The translations under genes were made by a program, and so were the position numbers. From the NCBI GenBank assembly GCA_038526915.1, contig JBCBGF010000009.1:1-64000 (forward strand): a stretch of 64,000 nt of DNA, given 5' to 3'. The DNA comes from JBCBGF01 sp038526915. Its GTDB lineage: Bacteria; Pseudomonadota; Alphaproteobacteria; Rhodobacterales; Rhodobacteraceae. The notes below the pieces were generated by a model, which had not been told where the DNA came from, searched no databases, and saw only the letters and a list, made by a program, of their open reading frames with translations. The first letter of the stretch is position 1, and every line of letters begins with the position of its first letter. Below, one piece after another: positions 26,643 through 36,036 of this stretch.

Positions 26643-27686
26643 CTAGCCCATCGCCTGAGCCGCGACGCGACCTTCGTCCAGCAGAGCAAAGGCGGCTTTG
26701 ATCGAAGCCACATCCACCTCGAAATTATCGAGCGAATAGCGCCGGAACCGTTTCTTGAGCGCATAGGCCGGGGCCACGTAGGAGGCTTTGATCCGGCCCC
26801 GGACGCCCACCCAGGGCACGCCGACCTGATCGGCAATCACGCGGTAGTAGTCGGTCATGTGCCCGCACGGCAGGATCTCAACCAGCGAGCGCAGCGCGCT
26901 GGAGGGCCTGCGGTAGAGAAGGGGTGCGAGGCCCGCGCCGTGGATCGCGACGATGTGTTCGGCGGTGTTGAAGAGGCGGAATTGATCGGCGACGCTGAGG
27001 TCCTCGGGATAGATCGTCTGGAAGCCCATGGGCTGCAGGAAGCCCTCAACCTCGGCTTCGTTTTTCAGCGCGCGGGTCTTCCGGCGGGACAGGAAGACCT
27101 TGCGCGGCAGATCGGCATCGGCACCGGCCAGAAGACCGCGGGCCAGGGCGGCGCGGGGGGCGGGCAGGCGCACCCAGTTCGCGCGTTCGGCCCTCAGCGC
27201 GATCCAGGGATCGAGGTCGAAGACCACCCCGTCGCCCTGCAGCGTCCCATCGGCGTAGATCAGGGTCAGCCCAAAGAACGCCGCGGCACGCCGGATGAAG
27301 CCCGGCGTATCGGAGGGCATCACGATTTGTGCGTGCTGGGGATCAAGGCCTAGCCGGTCACAGAGGAAGAAGAAGACCGGCAGGTGGTTTGTCAGGAAAT
27401 GCGCCCAGTTCGCGGGATCGTGGTGGCGGAAGTCGAAATTGGCCCGGCCCGACAGGGTGGTGGGCTCAGCGGCGCGCGAAAACACCCGCCGGCGCGGGGC
27501 GCGGCCTGCGGATGTCAGGGGACCTTGGCCGAAGGTGAGCGTTCCGCCACCCGCGGCGCGGGCCGGAAGCTGGATCATCTCGACATCCGGTTGGATCCGG
27601 TCGATGAGGAAGGATGGTGCGGTGATAAGCGACGCGGACGCGGCCGTATACGGCGCGATGTCCAGGGTCGTGTCGGTTTTGCCCAT
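26643..27686 (-). CDS. GT61-type glycosyltransferase (DUF563)
   Basis: The 347-residue protein from the ATG at 27686 matches GT61 enzymes in its C-terminal half: KVFLSRRKTRALKNEAEVE, a FQTIYPEDLSVADQFRLF segment and the IVAIHGAGLAPLLY signature. The N-terminal half has FDFRHHDPANWAHFLTNHLP, a common entry to this fold. It is the first gene of a two-gene glycosyltransferase operon and is divergent from fumarylacetoacetase over 207 bases. The family is linked to capsule and O-chain assembly. Confidence 0.82.
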   Translation of the reverse strand: MGKTDTTLDIAPYTAASASLITAPSFLIDRIQPDVEMIQLPARAAGGGTLTFGQGPLTSAGRAPRRRVFSRAAEPTTLSGRANFDFRHHDPANWAHFLTNHLPVFFFLCDRLGLDPQHAQIVMPSDTPGFIRRAAAFFGLTLIYADGTLQGDGVVFDLDPWIALRAERANWVRLPAPRAALARGLLAGADADLPRKVFLSRRKTRALKNEAEVEGFLQPMGFQTIYPEDLSVADQFRLFNTAEHIVAIHGAGLAPLLYRRPSSALRSLVEILPCGHMTDYYRVIADQVGVPWVGVRGRIKASYVAPAYALKKRFRRYSLDNFEVDVASIKAAFALLDEGRVAAQAMG

Positions 27687-27893
27687 AGTGCGGCCCAATC
27701 TGTTAGGCCTCACCCCACGAGGTCTGTAGCACAGGTTGCAGGCTTAAGGCGAGTCTTTCCCGTTAGGCGGGTGGTGTGTGCCACATCGTGCCGCAGGCGG
27801 GCGCATGGTGCGGTGGATCAAAGAGGCGGTGACTCTGCCTGCTCGCGATGGCACACCGGCAGGGACACCGATGCCGATGATGTGAGAGCCTGC

Positions 27894-29159
27894 GTGACCC
27901 TGAACGACACCCATGACCCGGCGCGCCAAAGCTGGGTCGAGAGCGCCAATGCCCCCGGGGCCGATTTCCAGATCCAGAACTTGCCTTACGGCGTGTTCTC
28001 GGTGGGCGGCGGTGCGCGGCGCGTGGGCGTGGCCATCGGCGACCGGATCCTTGACCTGACCGCGTTGGAGGCGGCGGGGCGTTTGCAGCCACGTTCGGAG
28101 GGGCCGGTGTTTGACGCGGGCGTTTTGAACCCCTTTATGGCGTTGCCTCGCGCGGCATGGTCGGCCATGCGGGCAGAGATTGCGCGGCTGCTTGATGCGC
28201 GGACGGGGGACCCCGATCTGCCGCTGGTGGCGCAGGCCGAGGCGACCATGCATCTGCCGATATTCGTGCGCTCGTTCACCGATTTCTATGCCTCGCGCGA
28301 ACATGCGACCAACGTGGGCACGATGTTCCGCGATCCGGAACGGGCGCTGATGCCGAACTGGCTGCATATGCCCATCGGCTATAACGGGCGGGCCTCGACC
28401 GTCGTAGAGTCGGGGACAGACATTCGACGCCCGAACGGGCAGATCAAGGGGGCTGGCGATGCGCCCACATTCGGGCCGTCTGCCAAGCTGGATATCGAGC
28501 TGGAGATCGGGGCCATTGTCGGCACGCCCAGCGAGATGGGCCAGCCCCTGAGCGTGGCCGAGGCGGATGCGGCGATCTTTGGCTATGTCCTGCTCAACGA
28601 TTGGTCAGCGCGCGATCTGCAGGTGTGGGAATACCAGCCTCTAGGCCCGTTCCAGGCCAAGGCCTTTGCCACCTCGATCAGCCCCTGGGTGGTCACGTCC
28701 GAGGCACTGGCCCCGTTTCGGGTGGCACCGCCTGCGCGGGAGAAGCCCTTGTTGCCATACCTGCACGAAGACCGTCCCAACAATTTCGACCTGCAGCTTG
28801 AGGTGGCGCTGACCCCGGCCGGCGGCGCGGCCAAGACGATCTCGCGCACGAACTATCGGCATATGTACTATTCCTCGGCCCAGCAACTGGCGCACCACGC
28901 CTCATCGGGCTGCGCGATGGAGACGGGGGATCTGTTGGGGTCGGGCACGATTTCGGGGGCTTCGCCAGACAGCTATGGCTCGCTGTTGGAACTGACGTGG
29001 AATGGGGAGCGGCCGCTGGATCTGGGCGGGGCCCAGCGGACGTTCTTGCAAGATGGCGACCGGGTGGACCTGACGGGGTGGTGCGAGGGGGCTTACCGCG
29101 TGGGGTTTGGGGCGTGTTCGGGGACGATCCTGCCAGCGATTGCGTTCGGGCGGGGATGA
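27894..29159 (+). CDS. fahA: Fumarylacetoacetase
   Basis: The 421-residue enzyme hydrolyses fumarylacetoacetate to fumarate and acetoacetate, the last step of tyrosine catabolism. Family features are the WVESANAPGADFQIQNLPYG N-terminal domain, the SFTDFYASREHATNVG catalytic region with its His, the metal-binding ELEIGAIVG and LLNDWSARDLQ segments, and the NYRHMYYSSAQQLAHHAS motif. The GTG at 27894 is chosen because the conserved start lies a dozen residues on; upstream codons are open but unlike the family. Its TGA overlaps the next ATG (ATGA), coupling it to an FAD oxidase. HPPD for the same pathway is at 13962. Confidence 0.92.
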   Translation: MTLNDTHDPARQSWVESANAPGADFQIQNLPYGVFSVGGGARRVGVAIGDRILDLTALEAAGRLQPRSEGPVFDAGVLNPFMALPRAAWSAMRAEIARLLDARTGDPDLPLVAQAEATMHLPIFVRSFTDFYASREHATNVGTMFRDPERALMPNWLHMPIGYNGRASTVVESGTDIRRPNGQIKGAGDAPTFGPSAKLDIELEIGAIVGTPSEMGQPLSVAEADAAIFGYVLLNDWSARDLQVWEYQPLGPFQAKAFATSISPWVVTSEALAPFRVAPPAREKPLLPYLHEDRPNNFDLQLEVALTPAGGAAKTISRTNYRHMYYSSAQQLAHHASSGCAMETGDLLGSGTISGASPDSYGSLLELTWNGERPLDLGGAQRTFLQDGDRVDLTGWCEGAYRVGFGACSGTILPAIAFGRG

Positions 29160-30562
29160 CGAGCTTCGCTGATATCGTGGGGTCGGACCATGTGCTGACC
29201 GGGGCGGAGATGGCGCCGTACCTGACCGACTGGACCGGGGCCTATACCGGATCGGCGCGTGCGGTTCTGCGGCCCGGCAGCACCGAAGAGGTGGCCCGCA
29301 TCGTGGCGTTGGCCCGGTCTAAAGGGTTGCCGGTGACGGTGCAGGGCGGGAACACGTCCGTCTCAGGCGGCAGTGTGCCGGGGGTGCCGGACGGGATCGT
29401 TCTATCGCTGACCCGGATGGCGCGGATCCGCGCGGTTGATCCTGTCGCGCGCACGGCCACGGTGGATGGGGGCGTGGTGCTGCAGGTGCTGCAGGAACGA
29501 GTGGCGCAGGATGGCCTCGACTTCCCGCTGATGTTCGCCGCACGCGGGACGGCGACCATCGGCGGGGCGCTTGCCACCAATGCGGGCGGGTCGAACGTGC
29601 TGCTCTATGGCAATGCGCGGGATCAGTGTCTGGGAATCGAGGCAGTGCTGGCCGACGGATCGGTCATGCATGGGCTGTCGGGCTTGCGGAAGGACAATAG
29701 CGGGTTCGATCTGCGGCATCTTCTGTGCGGGTCGGAGGGGACGTTGGGCATCATCACCGGCGCGGTTCTGCAACTGGTGCCGCGTCCGCGCGTGCGGGCG
29801 ACGGCGTTTCTGAGCCTGGCGGGGCTGGAGGCGGCGCTGGATGTGCTGAACGCGTTGCAGGATGCCACCGGCGGGCTGGTCGAGGCGTTCGAGTGGCTGC
29901 CGGGCGAGATGATGCGGGCGATCCTGGCGCATCGGCCCGATCTGCGCGCGCCATTGGAGCCTGTGGCCGAGACGCACGTGCTGGTGGAACTGGCCTCCAC
30001 CCGGGCGGGCGATGCGGAGGCCGGGGCGGAGGGGGCGACGCGGCTCGATCAGGCACTGCTCGCTGTGCTGGAAGTGCAGATGGCGGCGGGGCGGGTGCTG
30101 GACGGCGCGGTTGCGGCATCCGAGGCCCAGCGGCAGGCGTTCTGGGCGGTGCGCGAAGCGGTGCTGGAGACGCTGGTGGCGCAGGACTTCACCCATCTCG
30201 ACATCGCGCTGCCCCTGTCGCGGTTTGCGGATTTCATCGCTGCGGCGGCGCCCTTGGCCGAGGCGGCGGGGCTGCGGCCGTTGCTGGTGGGGCATTTGGG
30301 CGACGGGAACGTGCATTATGCGGTGGTGGGCCAGGGCGGGCAGGCGCCCGATCCGGATCGGCTGGCGGCGTTTCTGGAGGCGTTGACGGAGCTACTGCTG
30401 GCGCATGGCGGGTCGTTCAGTGCCGAGCACGGGATCGGGCGATCGAAGACGAGGGTGATGGCGGCGCATAAGGACCCCGCGCAACTGGCGGCGATGCGGG
30501 CGATCAAGGGGGCACTTGATCCGGAGGGGGTGTTTAATCGTGGGGTTTTGTTTGGGGGGTGA
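29156..30562 (+). CDS. FAD-linked oxidase, GlcD/D-2-hydroxyacid dehydrogenase type
   Basis: The 468-residue flavoprotein has the PCMH FAD-binding fold: VTVQGGNTSVSGGSVPG near residue 60, RGTATIGGALATNAGGS, then LLCGSEGTLGIIT. The C-terminal oxidase domain includes GHLGDGNVHYAV with likely metal-binding His, and the closing FSAEHGIGRSKTRVM. These enzymes oxidise D-2-hydroxy acids such as lactate, glycolate or 2-hydroxyglutarate. The exact substrate is unknown. The start overlaps the fumarylacetoacetase stop by 4 bases. After its stop the base composition changes abruptly. Confidence 0.86.
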   Translation: MTSFADIVGSDHVLTGAEMAPYLTDWTGAYTGSARAVLRPGSTEEVARIVALARSKGLPVTVQGGNTSVSGGSVPGVPDGIVLSLTRMARIRAVDPVARTATVDGGVVLQVLQERVAQDGLDFPLMFAARGTATIGGALATNAGGSNVLLYGNARDQCLGIEAVLADGSVMHGLSGLRKDNSGFDLRHLLCGSEGTLGIITGAVLQLVPRPRVRATAFLSLAGLEAALDVLNALQDATGGLVEAFEWLPGEMMRAILAHRPDLRAPLEPVAETHVLVELASTRAGDAEAGAEGATRLDQALLAVLEVQMAAGRVLDGAVAASEAQRQAFWAVREAVLETLVAQDFTHLDIALPLSRFADFIAAAAPLAEAAGLRPLLVGHLGDGNVHYAVVGQGGQAPDPDRLAAFLEALTELLLAHGGSFSAEHGIGRSKTRVMAAHKDPAQLAAMRAIKGALDPEGVFNRGVLFGG

Positions 30563-30781
30563 GGTTTGGCGGGATAGTGTGGGTAGGGCGGTTGGCGGGT
30601 TTGAGGCCATAGTGCGGAATGCACGACGAGTTTCTGAAGCCACTAGGGTTGGCAAGTCAAGCCAACGCAGCAAATGCGTCACATTCCTGTACTGTTCGTA
30701 TGATAAATATAGGCTCTCTGCCCGTGAAGATTGAGCAGATGATCTGCCCGTTTGCTTCGGATATCGGGAGGTAGACCGCAC
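30563..30781. other. Intergenic junction before the NACHT gene
   Basis: This 219-base stretch separates the convergent FAD oxidase and NACHT genes. From about 30600 it becomes AT-richer, marking the left edge of an atypical island. No terminator, tRNA or clear attachment-site repeat was seen. Confidence 0.5.
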
Positions 30782-33061
30782 CTAACCGAGATTAGAACAG
30801 TCCTTTACTATTTGAGATCCGACAGTGTTCGGTGATTTGATGATCCTTATAGCTTCACTGCGCTTTGTTTTTGTACCAGAATAAGTGACTTTTCCTTTGC
30901 GGCCCGTTGGCACAATATACCCGTGTTGAAGCAAAAGCTTGATTACCTCGGGTACTATAAGTCGCGCCCTCTGATCAAGCCCCCGATACAGAGCGCTCTC
31001 GAGGCGTGATGAACCATACTGGCGAAATAGTTTCCGCAAGGTCACAACAAGGACGCGAAGGCCGAGTGGAAGTCCAGTATCTAAGACTTGGCTATTAACG
31101 TTGTATTCGTCTGTGAAACTACTTATCTCGCAGTCAATGAACTGTGCATCCACGAGGTCAGAGCTAGACACCCTTCCCTCTATGCTGCCGATCAAGCATT
31201 CGGTAAACGAAATATCAATGTTTGTTTCATCCGGTGTAGGAAGAACAATTCGGTCAATTAGACAATTTGAGAAATCTACTTTCACTCCATCAAAAATCTC
31301 CAGTGAGAGATCAATCTCATTGATCTCAATTCCTTCGAATGTGAGATAGATGCCTGGTTCGCATTCTCTTATAGACAACGAGAATAAATCGAAGGCAAGC
31401 TGTGGGCATTCGGTGTTTAGGGCGTGGCTTAGGGCGGCATTGATCTGGCCGCATACCACACCAGCTCGCTTTGACAGCATGACCAACGCCTCTATCCCAA
31501 CTTCGGATAAAGGGTCCGAAAGGGAATCAAAGGAATAGTCGCCAGAGTAGTCACCGTGCGGATTCTGAATGTAGCGAACTGTCGGAATGGAAGCGCAGGC
31601 GTTAAGAAGATCCGTATCAATAAACGCCCGATCGCTATTGTCTCCCTGCGACGCCCCAAGTCCTGGTAGCCTCATGAGTATGTTTCGATCGTCCTCTAAG
31701 ATCGTCGCTCCGGTTATGCCAGAGAACACTTCTTCCATCCGCTGAGGCGCGAAACTAACTTGGCTGCCTGATGTCTGCCTTGCTAGGAGAGCGAGCGTGC
31801 CCATGAACTCAATCAACGATGCCTTATCTACGCCGACGGACTGTTCGGCTTCGCGATCAGCGATCATCTCGATCAAGGAAAGCCAAGCGGTGCCGCGCGG
31901 ATATTCTCCTGCGGTTTCCGCTTGAATTGCCACCTCCAACAAACCCTTCGTGACAAGATAGGTCAGGAGCAGCGGTCTGGTTGGTATCCACTCAGGGATG
32001 TCGCCAGACAGCCCCTTTAGTCGTAGGAAAGCCTGTACTTGATCTTCGTCGAATGGGTGGACCTGACATATTTCAAACGACCCGGCGGGTGCTCCCAAAG
32101 ACTGCCGCATCTCCACGTGGGAATCAAAGTACGCTTCGCGGCCGGTGATTAATACACCAACACCGCTTGGGCTATCCTTGATCAATTGCCTCACCACGGA
32201 GTGCGAACTGCGCCGGTATTCCCTAAGCCTCTTGATGTCGCCCGTCCAGCCTCGTGTTGATAGTTCGTCAAAACCATCGATCAAAAGATCGACGTATCCC
32301 GCGTTCCAAGCTGCAACCAGTTTTTGAGGGTCGACCGCATTCGATCTTGCGTGTCTCTCAAGCAACTCAACCGGATCAGACTGTCCGAGATGTTCCCGCA
32401 GATTTATGGCGATCGGTGTTCGAAAGTGCTTCTTTGCTCGGAATTCAAGGACTAAGGCGTGGAAAAGCTGGCGGAACAACATGCTCTTGCCAACGCCGTA
32501 CTCAGCTACGAGGATAGTCTTCTCGCCATTTTTGACGCGGTCGCTTAAGTCGAGTAATGTCGGCCCACCCTGCGCATTCACCCAACTAAGCGTTGGCTCG
32601 ATGAAGTCTGTAAGTGGGATTTCATGTTTGTTTTCGACGTGGTCGTAAACGCTTCCAAAGCGACGTTTAGAACGGTTTGCGATATATGATTGGGCATCGA
32701 AAAGTAGAGACCTAAACTCGTCGAAGCTCATAATCTTTAATGACCGCTCATACTTCTTGACGGCGCTCTTTTGATCGGTGGTTGGTTCATGCAACGTAAC
32801 AAGATATCCGCGCGCCATGTGACCTTCCTTGCGCAACTTCAAGACAAGATCGTGCGTTTTCTTGCCATCTCGTTCAGCCTTCACCTTGGTTTTGTCAGTT
32901 GTGGCTTCAACGACGGTGTAGAATTCACCATTCCAAAAGACACCATCACGTTCTCGACCATCGACCATTTCACTGCCTTGGCCGACACTGTTTGAGTATT
33001 GGCTGCGAGCAATATTTCGAACTTCATCCTCAAATTGAAGCCCGGTGAATAATTTCCCCAT
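30782..33061 (-). CDS. NACHT-family STAND NTPase with nuclease-like N-terminus (putative anti-phage protein)
   Basis: This is a 759-residue protein from the ATG at 33061 (tagtagg site about 9 bases upstream; the frame is open to 33118). Residues 1 to 110 look like a PD-(D/E)xK nuclease-type fold, with Asp39 in GRERDGVF and Glu52 in YTVVEATTDKTKVK. The last motif position is Thr54 where Lys is usual, so activity is uncertain. The NTPase core has Walker A EYGVGKS at residues 187-193, the NACHT form of Walker B DGFDEL starting at residue 262, and the sensor segment LITGRE near residue 304. A helical region follows. Near residues 570-650 there is a beta-rich part with loosely pentapeptide-like text (FSNCLIDRIVL, FTECLIGSIEG), perhaps the target sensor, then a wHTH-like end. 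Bacterial NACHT proteins with effector domains defend against phage. The gene stands alone, and its base composition is much more AT-rich than its neighbours, suggesting transfer. Confidence 0.75.
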   Translation of the reverse strand: MGKLFTGLQFEDEVRNIARSQYSNSVGQGSEMVDGRERDGVFWNGEFYTVVEATTDKTKVKAERDGKKTHDLVLKLRKEGHMARGYLVTLHEPTTDQKSAVKKYERSLKIMSFDEFRSLLFDAQSYIANRSKRRFGSVYDHVENKHEIPLTDFIEPTLSWVNAQGGPTLLDLSDRVKNGEKTILVAEYGVGKSMLFRQLFHALVLEFRAKKHFRTPIAINLREHLGQSDPVELLERHARSNAVDPQKLVAAWNAGYVDLLIDGFDELSTRGWTGDIKRLREYRRSSHSVVRQLIKDSPSGVGVLITGREAYFDSHVEMRQSLGAPAGSFEICQVHPFDEDQVQAFLRLKGLSGDIPEWIPTRPLLLTYLVTKGLLEVAIQAETAGEYPRGTAWLSLIEMIADREAEQSVGVDKASLIEFMGTLALLARQTSGSQVSFAPQRMEEVFSGITGATILEDDRNILMRLPGLGASQGDNSDRAFIDTDLLNACASIPTVRYIQNPHGDYSGDYSFDSLSDPLSEVGIEALVMLSKRAGVVCGQINAALSHALNTECPQLAFDLFSLSIRECEPGIYLTFEGIEINEIDLSLEIFDGVKVDFSNCLIDRIVLPTPDETNIDISFTECLIGSIEGRVSSSDLVDAQFIDCEISSFTDEYNVNSQVLDTGLPLGLRVLVVTLRKLFRQYGSSRLESALYRGLDQRARLIVPEVIKLLLQHGYIVPTGRKGKVTYSGTKTKRSEAIRIIKSPNTVGSQIVKDCSNLG

Positions 33062-33364
33062 TCGAAATAACCTACTAATTGCCGTTCTGCGGCAAGCGTA
33101 GGTGATGCTTCGCCGCACAGCAACAAAGCTCTTGTTTGGCGAGGATCGCTGGAAGTCGAAAACGTCCGCAAAGCGCCCGCAACCTGTGGCCTCGGTAACC
33201 CTTGCACACTACCCGCCACGCGCTTGCCCAGGGTCAACGGTCAATCGCCCACAGCCCCCAACCCCTCCCGCCACGTCACCCCCCATCTCCCCAATCACCA
33301 TTCGACAAACCCGCCAAATCGGCTAGGGTCGCGCGCCACAGGCATCGTGTTTAGGGAGGACCCG
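33062..33364. other. 303-base divergent intergenic region between the NACHT and acyl-CoA ligase genes
   Basis: The first 60 or so bases are AT-rich like the NACHT gene; composition returns to the GC-rich norm by about 33130-33200. It should hold promoters for both divergent genes. No palindrome or attachment repeat was recognised. A gggagg site for the ligase is at 33354-33359. Confidence 0.5.
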
Positions 33365-35074
33365 ATGACGGACCGGCCGTGGACGGCGTTTTATCCGCCG
33401 GAGACCCGCGCGGATTTGGGGGAGGCGGCGTATCGCACGATTGGCGATCTGATCGGGTCGGTGGCGCAGACCTATGGCCGGGCGCCGGCCTTCACCACCT
33501 GTCTTCCCAACGGGATGAACGGCACGCTGAGCTTTGCCGAGATTGACGCGATGTCGGATCACTTTGCGGTCTACCTGCGCGAGGTGGCGGGGTTGGAGCA
33601 GGGGGATCGGGTCGCGCTGCAGATGCCCAATTGCCTGAGCTTTCCGGTGGCGGCTTTTGGGGTGCTGAAGGCGGGGTGTGTGCTGGTCAACGTCAACCCG
33701 CTTTATACCGCCGAGGAAATGGCCAAGCAGTTCGCCGATGCCGAACCCCATGCGCTGGTGATCGTGGACATGTTTGCGGGCAAAGTGCCCGGTGCGACGC
33801 GCGGGCATCCGATCCCCAATATCATCGCCACGCGCGTGGCCGAGTTTCTGCCGCGCCTGCCGCGGGGGATCGTCGGGCTGGTGCAGCGGTACTGGGACCG
33901 GACCGTGGCCCCGATCGAGATCCCGCATATCCGATTGCCCGATGCGCTGGATGCGGGACGTGCGCACAAAGAGGCCGAGCGGATCGAGGTGGATCGCTAT
34001 TATCAGGCGGTGGAGCCGGATGATGTGGCCTGTTTGCAGTACACGGGGGGCACGACGGGGGTGCCCAAGGGCGCGATGCTGACCCATGCCAATCTGATCC
34101 GGAACATGGAACAGACGATGGAGATGATCACCGGGTTCGAGAAGGGGCGCGAGGTCGCTCTGACCGCCCTCCCGATGTATCATATCTTTGCGTTTACGGT
34201 GAATTTGCTGGGCTTCTACTGGCTGGGCTCGCGCAATATCCTGATCCCGAACCCGCGGCCTCTGACGAACCTCAAGCGTGCGTTCGAGAATTACAAGATC
34301 ACCTGGATGAGCGGGGTGAACACGCTGTTCAACGGGTTGACGAATGAGGTGTGGTTCAATGACAGCCCGCCGAAGCACCTCAAGTTTGCCTCTGCCGGGG
34401 GGATGGCCCTGCAAAGCTCCGTGGCTGAGCGGTGGGAGGAGATTACAGGCAAGCCGGTGTTGCAGGGTTACGGGCTGACCGAGACGTCGCCGATCCTGAC
34501 GTTCAATCCGTTAGGCAAGACGCGCGCAGGGTCCATCGGGATCCCGCTGCCCTCGACCATGGTGGCCTGTCTCGATGAGGCGGGACAGCCGGTGCCGGTG
34601 GGTGAGACGGGTGAGATTGCGGCCAAGGGGCCTCAGGTCATGGCGGGGTATCTGGGCAAGCCCTATGAGACCGCGCTGGTGATGCAGGACGGGTGGTTTC
34701 TGACGGGCGATATCGGGGTGATGGATGCCGATGGGTATTTCAGCATCGTGGATCGTAAAAAGGATATGGTCGTCGTCTCGGGCTTTAACGTCTATCCCAA
34801 TGAGATCGAGGACTGTTTGGCAACGCATCCCGGTGTGCTGGAATCGGCGGTGATCGGCGTGCCGGATGACGCGACGGGCGAGGCGGTGATGGCCTTTGTG
34901 GTGCGCCGCGATCCGGGGTTGAGCGAAAGCGATATCCGCGCCCACTGCAAGGCGCATCTGACAGCCTACAAGATCCCCAAACGGGTGGAATTCCGGGACG
35001 ATCTGCCGAAATCGAATGTGGGCAAGATCCTGCGAAAAGACCTGCGGGCCGAGTTGCCAGGGCAGGGGGCGTAG
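33365..35074 (+). CDS. fadD: Long-chain acyl-CoA ligase (FadD-like AMP-dependent synthetase)
   Basis: The 569-residue ANL-superfamily enzyme activates fatty acids to acyl-CoA through an acyl-AMP intermediate. Seen motifs are the P-loop YTGGTTGVPKGAMLTH, the QGYGLTETSP A5 motif, GWFLTGDIGVMDADGYF, DRKKDMVVVSGFNVYP and the catalytic Lys region SNVGKILRKDLR at the end. Size and the LTNLKRAFENYKITWMSGVN segment fit bacterial FadD. The ATG at 33365 follows gggagga. It is the first gene of a run with the BASS transporter 3 bases downstream. Confidence 0.92.
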   Translation: MTDRPWTAFYPPETRADLGEAAYRTIGDLIGSVAQTYGRAPAFTTCLPNGMNGTLSFAEIDAMSDHFAVYLREVAGLEQGDRVALQMPNCLSFPVAAFGVLKAGCVLVNVNPLYTAEEMAKQFADAEPHALVIVDMFAGKVPGATRGHPIPNIIATRVAEFLPRLPRGIVGLVQRYWDRTVAPIEIPHIRLPDALDAGRAHKEAERIEVDRYYQAVEPDDVACLQYTGGTTGVPKGAMLTHANLIRNMEQTMEMITGFEKGREVALTALPMYHIFAFTVNLLGFYWLGSRNILIPNPRPLTNLKRAFENYKITWMSGVNTLFNGLTNEVWFNDSPPKHLKFASAGGMALQSSVAERWEEITGKPVLQGYGLTETSPILTFNPLGKTRAGSIGIPLPSTMVACLDEAGQPVPVGETGEIAAKGPQVMAGYLGKPYETALVMQDGWFLTGDIGVMDADGYFSIVDRKKDMVVVSGFNVYPNEIEDCLATHPGVLESAVIGVPDDATGEAVMAFVVRRDPGLSESDIRAHCKAHLTAYKIPKRVEFRDDLPKSNVGKILRKDLRAELPGQGA

Positions 35075-35077
35075 GCG

Positions 35078-35962
35078 ATGGTTGGAGCCTTTGAACAGGC
35101 GATGCTGGCGCTGATGATCTTTGTCATCATGCTGGGGATGGGCGCGTCGCTAACGCCGCGCGATTTCTATCTGGCGCTGCGGCGGCCTTACGGGTTGGCC
35201 ATCGGGGTGATCTCGCAATACGGGTTCATGCCGTTTATCGGGTTTCTGTTGGCGAGTTTGCTGACGGTGCCCGAGGCGATTGCGGTGGGTATACTGATCA
35301 TGTCCTGCATGCCGGGGGGGACGACCTCGAACATCTTCACCTATTTCTCCAAGGGCAATCTGGCGCTGTCGGTGCTGATGACGGTGACATCGACAGTGGC
35401 GGGCGTTGTGCTGATCCCGATTATTCTGGTGCTTTACGCTACCGCGCTCGATCTGGAGATCCCGCGCGAGAATATCATCATCACGCTGATCCTGTTGCTG
35501 GTGCCCGTGGGGATCGGAATGGTCCTGCGCAAGATCAGCGCGAATGTGGGGGCGGTGACGGAGTTCTTTGGCTCGGCGCTGGCGTTGTTCTTCATCCTGT
35601 TCCTGATGGTGAGTTGGATCCCGCGGAACTGGCAGTTTCTGTTGGAGACGACGGCGGCGACCTATGTGGCGTCCATCGGGCTCGGGCTGTTTGGGATTGC
35701 GATTGGATACGCCTTTGCGCGGAGCCTGCGGTTGCATCCGCGGAATGCGCGGACGGTGGCGTTGGAAACGGGGATCCAGAACGGGCCTTTGGCGGTGGCG
35801 ATTATCGTGTTCACCTTTGGCGGGGAGGCGCAGGGGCAGTCTTATATGGCGGTGCCGGTGCTCTATTCGCTGTTCATCGTGATCATCTCGACGCTGGTGA
35901 CGCTCGTGTTCCGCCGGGCCAACACGGCCGCCGAACAGAAGATGCCGGACAGTCTGTTATAG
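35078..35962 (+). CDS. BASS-family sodium:organic-anion symporter
   Basis: The 294-residue membrane protein has nine to ten hydrophobic segments and family motifs: FVIMLGMGASLTPRDFYLAL in the first helices, MSCMPGGTTSNIFTYFSKGN in the crossover region, and the late VALETGIQNGPLAVAI motif. The family carries bile acids, pantoate, pyruvate or other carboxylates with Na+. The neighbours, an acyl-CoA ligase just upstream and glutaryl-CoA dehydrogenase downstream, suggest an organic acid that is then activated. The ligand is inferred only. Confidence 0.87.
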   Translation: MVGAFEQAMLALMIFVIMLGMGASLTPRDFYLALRRPYGLAIGVISQYGFMPFIGFLLASLLTVPEAIAVGILIMSCMPGGTTSNIFTYFSKGNLALSVLMTVTSTVAGVVLIPIILVLYATALDLEIPRENIIITLILLLVPVGIGMVLRKISANVGAVTEFFGSALALFFILFLMVSWIPRNWQFLLETTAATYVASIGLGLFGIAIGYAFARSLRLHPRNARTVALETGIQNGPLAVAIIVFTFGGEAQGQSYMAVPVLYSLFIVIISTLVTLVFRRANTAAEQKMPDSLL

Positions 35963-36036
35963 GCCCCGGCCATTGACAGAGGCCCGGTGAGGGCGGAAGA
36001 CGTCAGGGAACATCCGCGAATAGGGGAGGGTGCCTA

